Below, piece after piece: positions 28,201 through 37,200 of a DNA stretch of 64,000 nt. Position numbers and translations under genes: made by a program. Below the pieces are notes generated by a model. The model saw only the letters and a program-made list of their open reading frames with translations. It did no database searches and was not told the origin of the DNA. The first letter of the stretch is position 1; each line of letters starts with the position of its first letter. This DNA comes from Lytechinus pictus (taxonomy: Eukaryota; Echinodermata; Echinoidea; Temnopleuroida; Toxopneustidae): NCBI RefSeq assembly GCF_037042905.1, contig NC_087254.1:22246603-22310602 (forward strand). Reading direction: 5' to 3'.

Positions 28201-31200
28201 TGGTTCCTCTTCAGCCTCCAATGCAAGCTCCTCCACCACTGCCAACACCGATACAGGTAGATGACCCGGCTGGAGGACTCCTCAACGTAGTGATCCCAGA
28301 GCCTAACCCAGCCTCCAGACCTGCAACAGCAGCACAAGCAATGGGTCAAACTACACCTGCAACTGATGGGGAAGGGATTAAAGCTGCTTCAGTAGAACTT
28401 GAAGAAATGGTGCAATTAGTGGTAAGTAACTTTTGTGTGGCTTACTTTGATTATCTTGTAAGTTTCTATGCAGAATACAAGTCATGTATGTCGATCTCTC
28501 GTTTTGGATCAGGAGAAAAAAAATCTTTCCATAATCAGTGCTACTAAATTTTCATAAATTTCGAAATAAGATCTTGTTGATATATTTGACATTTAAGTTT
28601 GTGTATATTCACTCAATTTTATTTGCTACCTCATATATTAGTGCTCCCCTACAATAGTGAAAAAACTTGGATACTTTTGGTAGTTTGCACAGAGTTGCGT
28701 TTGAGTGCATCTTTTAATGAAAATCATGCGTAAGTCTTAAATGTGTGGAGCGTTGTGGCCCAGTGGATTAGTCTTCGGACTTTGAAACAGAGGGTCGTGG
28801 GTTCGAATCCCAGCCATGGCGTAATTTCCTTCAGCAAGAAATTTATCCACACTGTGCTGCACTCAACCCAGGTGAGATGAATGGGTACCCGGTAGGAAGA
28901 AATTCCTTGAATGCTTTGAGCGCCTAGGCAGCCCAGCTAAAGCCGGGGTAATAATAATAGCAGGGCCCGCTGGGAGAACAGTTTTCGGAACTGAAGCGGC
29001 TTCCCTGGGTAAATATACCTGTATTATTATTATTATTAATGTGCGCTTCAGATTGGTTGAAAATTCAGTTCCATTTGATTTTTTGAGATGCGTTAGGGTG
29101 CAACTCTTTCCGCAAGACCCCTTGTCTTTCATTTCTCATGTTCAGAAATTTCTGATAATCCATGTCATTTGAAGTAGCTATGTTTCCCTCTCCATGTAGT
29201 AAGAATCAAAACTACACTGGCTAACAGTCCCTTTAATACCAATTGATGTTTTTTTTCCTTCCTAGATGAAGATGTTTCCCACTGCCGATGAAACAGTTGT
29301 CCGAGGAATGCTTGCTGAGCACAGAAATGTCAATGCAACATGCAACTTCTTGCTAGAGAATCCTGATGTTGCCAATGCAGTTATCCCAGCTGCTAACCCA
29401 GTAGTAACACCTGAAAATAAGGTAAGTAATGATAGATTATACTTGCTCATATAGTAAGTACTTATCCCTTTGTATATCTGGTGACTGTTTCATAAATTCT
29501 AAATTTTCTCAAATTATATATCTTATAATCTTTTACACATATTTTTTATGTAATTTTCTGATAACATGTCCAATGTCTATTTTAAGTTCATTGATCATAA
29601 TGCCCTTGGTATATTGGTTATGATATTGACTCTTTAATAATGCAGCATAATTGCCCTAGCTTTACCAGAGCAGCTGTTATGCACTTCTGCGTTTTAACAA
29701 ATAAATTCTCGCTTAGTCGACACTTAACACACCTGGGTTATGTACAGCACCATGTGGACAGATTTGTTGCTGAAAGTAATAAATGCATGTACAGTAGCAG
29801 GATTTGAACCCAAGACTCACTGATTAAGTGATGGGAATTCAAACCACTCCACCGTGGTGTCTCTACAAAACAAATAAAAACAATGGGAACATCAAGAGTA
29901 ACTACATTCAGAAAAAATATGGCATCTTCATCCAAATGTGTGTCTAGACATTGGTAACATATGGTTGTGTGCATTGCATCATTGAGTATCATTTTAACAA
30001 CTAGAAGAAAATTGGCATCCACAAAATTACATGGTAATGTTATTCATCTTTGCAGAAAGCCTAAAGAAATTAGACAGCCTCAAGTCATTTGGTTATAAAG
30101 AAGTGTTGAACAACAATACCAACCATATCTAAAATAAAAAAGAGCTCAAGAACAAGAACATGACCACATCAACAGCAGTAAAATCAAGACACGAGATTTC
30201 ACAACTAACTTTTCTTTTATTCTTGCAGGAAACTGAAAAGGAAATTGACTACCTCAGTGTTGATAATCGAAGGAGAGGTATCTTTCCAAATTATCACCAG
30301 TACATCACCCAAGGCATAGATCTACTTTCAAATGATTTTGTCAAGGTAAGCATTAGTCCACCAGTTCTTTTTTTCCATTTATGCTCCAATGAAAAGCACT
30401 TTACAAATAGGATGGATAGCGGTGATTTTTTTACCTGATTGCTAAGAAAGCATGAATGCTTGTAGGCAAGCAACCAGAGGACCGATGGCTTAAGGTCCTC
30501 TCCGAGGGACCTGGTAATGAGGATTAAGGCCTTACCAAAGGGCACTTGCGCACCGTGTGGGAAACGAACCCGAGTCACCGGAATCCGAAACCCCCGCTCT
30601 ACCGACTGAGCTATCGCGCCTCCAAATATTAATTGATATTGATGTGATTTAGTCATACCTTTGCCTGTAATGACAAAGGAGATATTGGTCTCTTTAACTC
30701 TTCTGACATAATAAATTGAATATGAATCATCCGTTCCTTTCATTTGGATTTCAGATCAGCTAGACAATTTTAATATTCTCTCTGAACCATGACTCTAATA
30801 CCAAGACTTGGTAGACCCTCAAAGGCTCGTTACCAAATCTGGATCATCTCTTTTTTCATTGTGGCTTCGGATCAGCAAGACCATTTTGTGCCATGTGTGC
30901 AGTCTTTGAACCACCATTGCTCATGTTACATAGATCCTCAAAGGGTTAAAAACACATTTTGGTTATCCTTTCATTAATTGGAATTTGAGATTAGGAAGAC
31001 CACTGTACACATTCAGTTGCTATCAAACCATCATTCTTGTGCCAAAGATCCTCAAAGGCTCATATTTTTGTCTCGCACACCTTACGACCCGACTGGTCTG
31101 TGACTGGCTTGCGACTGAGTGAGGGGAGATGAATCGCAAGGCGGTCATAAGCTCGACACTGCACACCTTGCGATCCGACTGCCACGCTGTCTGCGACTCA

Positions 31201-34200
31201 TGCATGCGCTTTTTGCCATAACAGCTGAGAAAATGCGCTTACTACTGCGTATGCGCGTTGTTTATCATATACGTGTCGTACAACTCTGCTGTCTGATTGG
31301 CTGGAAGTTGGATTGAGCTTGCGATCCAGTCATAAGGATTCGACATGTCAAATCCTTCCGATTTTCCTTGCGACTTGTCTCTGACTGGTCTGCAACTATC
31401 AAGCTGACAAGATCTGTGACGTCACATCTCCCCCACTCAGTCGCTTGCTAGTCGTAGACCAGTCAGGTCGTAAGGTGTGCGGTGGCCTTTAGGGATCCAA
31501 ATGTCGTCCGTCCGTCCGTCACAAACCTTATGACACATAACTCCACAACCGTAAGTCACTTTTCAACCAAACTTGGATGGTAGATGGACTGGGGGGACCT
31601 GCATGTTATGTTGCAGTCGGAGGTCACATGGTAAGGTCAAAGGTCATTTTCAGGTCAACGTTAAAGTTTCCGTGCAAGACTCTCTTATGACACATAACTC
31701 TGCAACCGTAAATCACTTTGCAACCAAACTTGGATGGTAGATGTACTTAGGAGACCTGCATGCTGTTGTGTTGGGAGGTCACATGGTATGGTCAAAGTTC
31801 ATTTTGAGGTCAACATTAAAGTTTACGTGCAAGACTCTTATGACAAGTGTTATTCCATCCCAGTCATTTCACAATGAAGTTTTGATACAATTCTGTTGCA
31901 TGCCCTCGCAAATCACAATATTTCTGGTTATTTTCATAAGTGGGCGAGACACAAAATCGCTTTTGCCTTGTTTTCTTTGATGCGTCTTGATGAATTCTCT
32001 GAACCATGGTTTCTATGCCAAAGATCCTCAAAGGCTTATAACAAAACTTTAGATCATTCCTTTCATCTTGATTTCAGATCAGCAAGACCAGTCTTCGCCT
32101 TGTGATGAATTCCCTAAACTATGGTTCCTATGTCAAGACCAAGAAGGTCTTAGATGATGCTATCCATGCAGATCCCAATATCCAGGTGATGATGTGTGAT
32201 GACACGAAAGGATCATTCTTTAATGTGGAAAAAGGTGGGTTAACTCATCCCTGACAAACACCCTTTTAACAGGGTGGTGTTTATGAGGTACACATGACTA
32301 GACGGTATAATTGATGTTTTCTGTGATGCTGAACCAAATTTTCCATCATTTTGATTCCTATCATGTGGAATATGTGTAGCCCTGCTGTGTTGCAATGGCA
32401 TTGACATATTTTGGTATTGCTATTGTATATCATCCTCAATCAAGGTTGTGATGGTGGGGCAGGATATGAATCAGCATCAATTATATTTTTATTAATACAA
32501 GATCTTCCTATCAAAATAAATATTTTTAAAATTTATTTTGAACATTTGTCGGGGTAGTCCATTCACCAACATTGAGTGGTCTTCTAGTGGCCTTGAATAA
32601 TTAAAATTGTATTTTTCATTAAAAACCAAAACATTTATACACCAAAATTAAAACTAATCGTCCATTATGATATGAAAATATTAAGTGAGTGGCGGTCATT
32701 TGCAAAATTTTATAATGTTCTTATCTAAACTATTAAACAATCTCTGAAATGAATTACACTTTTTCCTGTATTCAAATATTTCTTTGCAGACGGTCGTAAA
32801 GCTGAGGTTCGGCTGATGAAAAAAGCTCGCAAACCTCTCCACATCCTTCCACCTCTACATCTGGAACTGCAGAAAGAAATAGACTTCTACAAGAAGCATA
32901 TCATCAAAGAAACCGCTGTAAGTTCTCAGACTGATTATAATTAAGCCACATTTTGTGGTTTGGTTTATTAACTGTTCATGCAAAGCCCCCAGATCACACA
33001 AACTACATTGGAAGAAAGTGTAATAAAATCTACACAGACTGCTCATTTTCATTATATGTTTATTTTTGTCAAAGTGAAACTCATAATAATAATCCGATAA
33101 TTTCAACGCAATTTAGACATAAGTAAATCACAATTTTCTCTGAAAATTTTCAAAATTCTAACTTCTGATCAGTTTGAATAATCTCCATTTATTTCAAATG
33201 AATAATCTTTATTCAATTGAAGCAACAGTGGACAAATACAGATGCGATTAATTGATTTCTTATAAATATTTTTTCTTTGTTTTAATCAATTTCAGAAAGC
33301 TGATTTTGAAGTTGCTCTGAAGCTGAATGAAGACCAGTATGAACAGGTGAGCTTAAATTGGCAACTTTTGCGCTGAAATATCCCCTTCCAGCTTTTGACA
33401 CTATGGATGTTCATCACATTTGATGTCAAATTTGTGTTCCTTGTATGTTTACCTTTTTGCACCCCCTGAAAGCAGCACAAGGTATTAAAGTGCCCTTTTG
33501 AACATTTGACCCCTTATTTATTATGCCACTGATTTGATTTAAAAGAGCAAGGTTAGTGCTACCCAAAAGTAACATTTGAGATTAAGATTTATGACATGAT
33601 AGACACTTACCTACAGATAAGCACCTAGGAACTGAACTTGAAGCAGCCTGGAAGAATTGCAGGTCATGCCACATCTTGTGTCTTTTGCACTTTCAAAGGA
33701 CTTGGACATCATTTCCCGGGATTCTTCCCGGCCACCCTTTACAGTGCGCGAGCATTTCAAGAAATGAATATTTCTTGGGGCCCGTTTCATAAAGAGTTAC
33801 AACTGTTGTAACCTTGTCATTATGGCAACTACCATGGTAACAGGCCTCAGCAGCCAATCAGAATGAAGGTTTCCATGATAGTTGCCATAATGGCAAAGTT
33901 ACAACAGTTGTAACTCTTTATGAAACGGTCCACAGCTCCCTGTTGACCTCATCACATCTGGGTTGAGTGTAGCATAGTGTTCCCTTGCAGAATTAATTTA
34001 ATGCCTCTGCTAGGATTTGAACCCATGACTGATTAAAATGCAAGAGTCACAACCACGATGTATGAGATCCTAATTGTCGTCATGCTTTTCTTTTGTAGGA
34101 GGGTCAGATGATAGAGTGTGGTTGCTGCTACCTGGAAGTGACCTTTGAGAGTATGATCCAGTGCCTTGAGGGACATCTCTTCTGTCAGACCTGCCTTCAG

Positions 34201-37200
34201 AGGTATACCAAGGAAGCAGTGTATGGCCAGGGTAAAGCCACACTGTCCTGTCTAGAGGATGGATGTGACAGCATCTTTCCAAGAAGTGAGTCTACAGTGT
34301 AAAGTTTAGTTGACTTCCCAAAGTCAGATAAAATTAAATTGCAATGAATACTGCAAATACATTTACATATAAATGTTCCCTCCGTATATGAAGAAACAAG
34401 ATTTTATCAAGCTGTTGGATATGATAAAAATTGCAAGAATATTGTTTATACATACGATTACAAAAGTATGTGGCACATGAGAAAAATGTTCTTTATACAC
34501 AATCATGAAACCTTACCTGTCTTCGTTAAGTTTTCGTGTTTTTTTTTAAATTAAACACCTCAAAGAACCCCACTATACCACATACTTTTGTAATATGTAA
34601 CTCTATTCTTGAAATAGTTCTGTTACTATTTTTACCTTATATCCTAGTGAATGAGGTACATCCACCTTGACACATGCTCTGTTTATAGAAATTTTATGTT
34701 TGTTTCCTGGAAAAGACTCTATTAACATGATTGACATCCTCCTACATTGACCTAAAAATGAAATGAAAGCTCCTTAGTAATTGGTTTGACCATTATTCAT
34801 TAACTCCTTGGTCTGTAGGTCAACTGGAAAAGACTCTTACCAAGGAGATTCTTCTGAAGTATGATGAGAGGGTTGTAGAGGAATCTATCAACATGGCTGA
34901 CATGGACAATCTCCTACGATGTCCCAACTGTAACTATGCTGCCGTCCTAGACAAGGATCACAAGGTCTTCTCTTGCCCTGAATGCCACAAGGTTAGTGTG
35001 GAATTGGGCTTTATTATCCAGATAGTTCCATGACATTGTCTCCAGCAACAATTGCTCCTACAGATGGAAATTGTGTGCATGTGACTAAACATAAACCTTT
35101 ACCACAAACCTACCTTAATCCTTACCCCCCTGTTTTTCCTCTAAGCCATTCCCACTCACACTATGCTGAACCTCGATCTTTCTCACAACCCTGACCCTTT
35201 TCTTCTGAGAAATTAAAGTAGGAGCTGTTTCATAAAGAATTATGTAAAATCTGCTACTGTGGTAGCTATAGCTCATCTGCCAATCAGAATAAAGATTTCC
35301 CGAGCAGTTACCATAATGTCAAAGTCATTACAACCGTGAGTCTCAGTGACATGTTTTTTGAGCAATCGTCATAGGAGCAAATGTCTCTGTCCAGACAAGT
35401 GGCATGGGTATCTCTTTTCTCTATTAGTTATTTACTGTACCTTGGAGATCTTTCATGTGAAGTAATAAAGGAGGCACAGTTGAGAAGTGTTAAGGAAGTA
35501 GTAATTGTCCTGATTTGAAAACCCCAGCATGATTGGCCTGTGTTCTTGGTAAGGAATTAGTTATTTACTGTACCTTGGAGAACACTCATGTAAAGTAATA
35601 AAGGAGGCACAGTTGAGAAGTGTTAAGGAAGTATTAATTGTTCTGATTTGAAAAACCCAGCATGATTGGCCTGTGTTCTTGGTAAGGAATAAGTCCTTTT
35701 TTACCAACCCTCTTCCCTCAGAGAGGATGTAAAGCCAACAGCCTAGTTCCTTATTTAGAAGCATTCATGTTTTTCTAATGGTCATGTAAAACAAAACGAC
35801 CAACTTTTCACCTAAAGAGGTTTATCTGGGAAGCGTTTCATGAAAGGATTTATCGGACAGAGTCCCATTTCATCCGACAGTTACCATAGTTACATTGCTT
35901 CTCAGCCAATCAAAATCAAGGAAAGTTGTCAGATATGACAACTTGTTGGACGAAAATGTTGATGAAACACCACCCTGATTGATATGACGACATGGAAAAA
36001 AATAGCTGTCACAATGAAGAAATTGTCTCTTTTTCATCACGCTCATCCTTTCTATTAACCGAGAATGTATAATTTCTTTATTTCATTTGTTTTGATGTGT
36101 ATTTAGGAAACTTGCCGTAATTGTAAAGAGCCTTGGAAGGATCATTATGGTCTGGAATGTGATCAGGTCAAGAAACAGTCATCAATGAGGCTTTCATAGT
36201 AAGTCATTTCACAATTTTGATTGTTTTTTTCTTAATAAGATATTGAATTCAGATCTTACAATAATAGAATTAAAGACGAATTGTTAAAAGACTCATATTA
36301 TGTCATTTCCCAATGATTGCATTTATTTCATGAGATGGCAAGTTTATATCTTAAATATGAATTGGTCATAAATCAATTGACAATGAGACTCTTGCAGTAA
36401 GTACTGTTACGCTGGGTAGTATTCTTTTCATAATATTTAAATCCGGTCTGGATCAATCCACAGAGACTTGTATAAAGTACCTTGCAGAGTGCTATTCTGT
36501 GACCTGATTGTGTTTTACAAAGATTCAAGTCATGCTAGTGCTGTCGCGCAAAATATTTAATGCATAATATTATTTATTGATATGCAGAAGGGTACATCGT
36601 CTAAACATGATTTTAACAATGCGGCGATGCATTTTATAATGCATGTTACTATAAATTTAAGAGTGACTTTATATCACACTTAGATCTTTGTGAAACACCT
36701 GCAGGTGTCAAGTTAAGATCTCAGGTGTAAACAAGGACAGTTGAATGTTTCAATGCTCTCATAGTCTTAGAAGGGTGCTAATTTAGATTACACCCATCTT
36801 CTCCCTGCTTACTTTCCTCTATTCTCTCGTTGTCCTTTTCTGTATTTATCCAATACAGTCAAGAGAGGATGACTGAAGCCAAAGTGCGGACATGCTACAA
36901 ATGCGGGACAAAGTTCACCAAATCTGAAGGCTGCAATAAGGTAAGATTGATCCAGTCTTGTATCCATTTCATTTCATTCCATTTATTTCTCTTTATATGT
37001 CATCAAAATGACACATTCAATAGTGGCTAGATATAATAAATTTTAACACAAGACAAAAGACTGACAACAGGTACAATAGAAAATCTACAGCATGAACATT
37101 GAAAGCTAAATAGGGTGTCCAGGTCTGGAAAAAGCAAAGCTTGTCAAATCTATGTGGACACATTGATGTGGGGCTAAGCTGTGATATATATACAATCACC

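Noticed and set aside
28422-28547. Extension of the 691-codon open frame past 28421
   Set aside because: A strong donor GTAAGT follows position 28421 and the next exon continues the conserved protein; the extension is intron read-through.
28746-28825. Functional tRNA gene
   Set aside because: A and B boxes are present but the anticodon arm and acceptor stem do not form a proper tRNA and a SINE body follows; the same holds at 11771, 30419 and 57814.
34457-34596. Inverted pair ATTACAAAAGTATGTGG and its complement in rnf216 intron 8
   Set aside because: Only about 17 bases pair around a 106-base centre and nothing else marks an element; kept as a note only.
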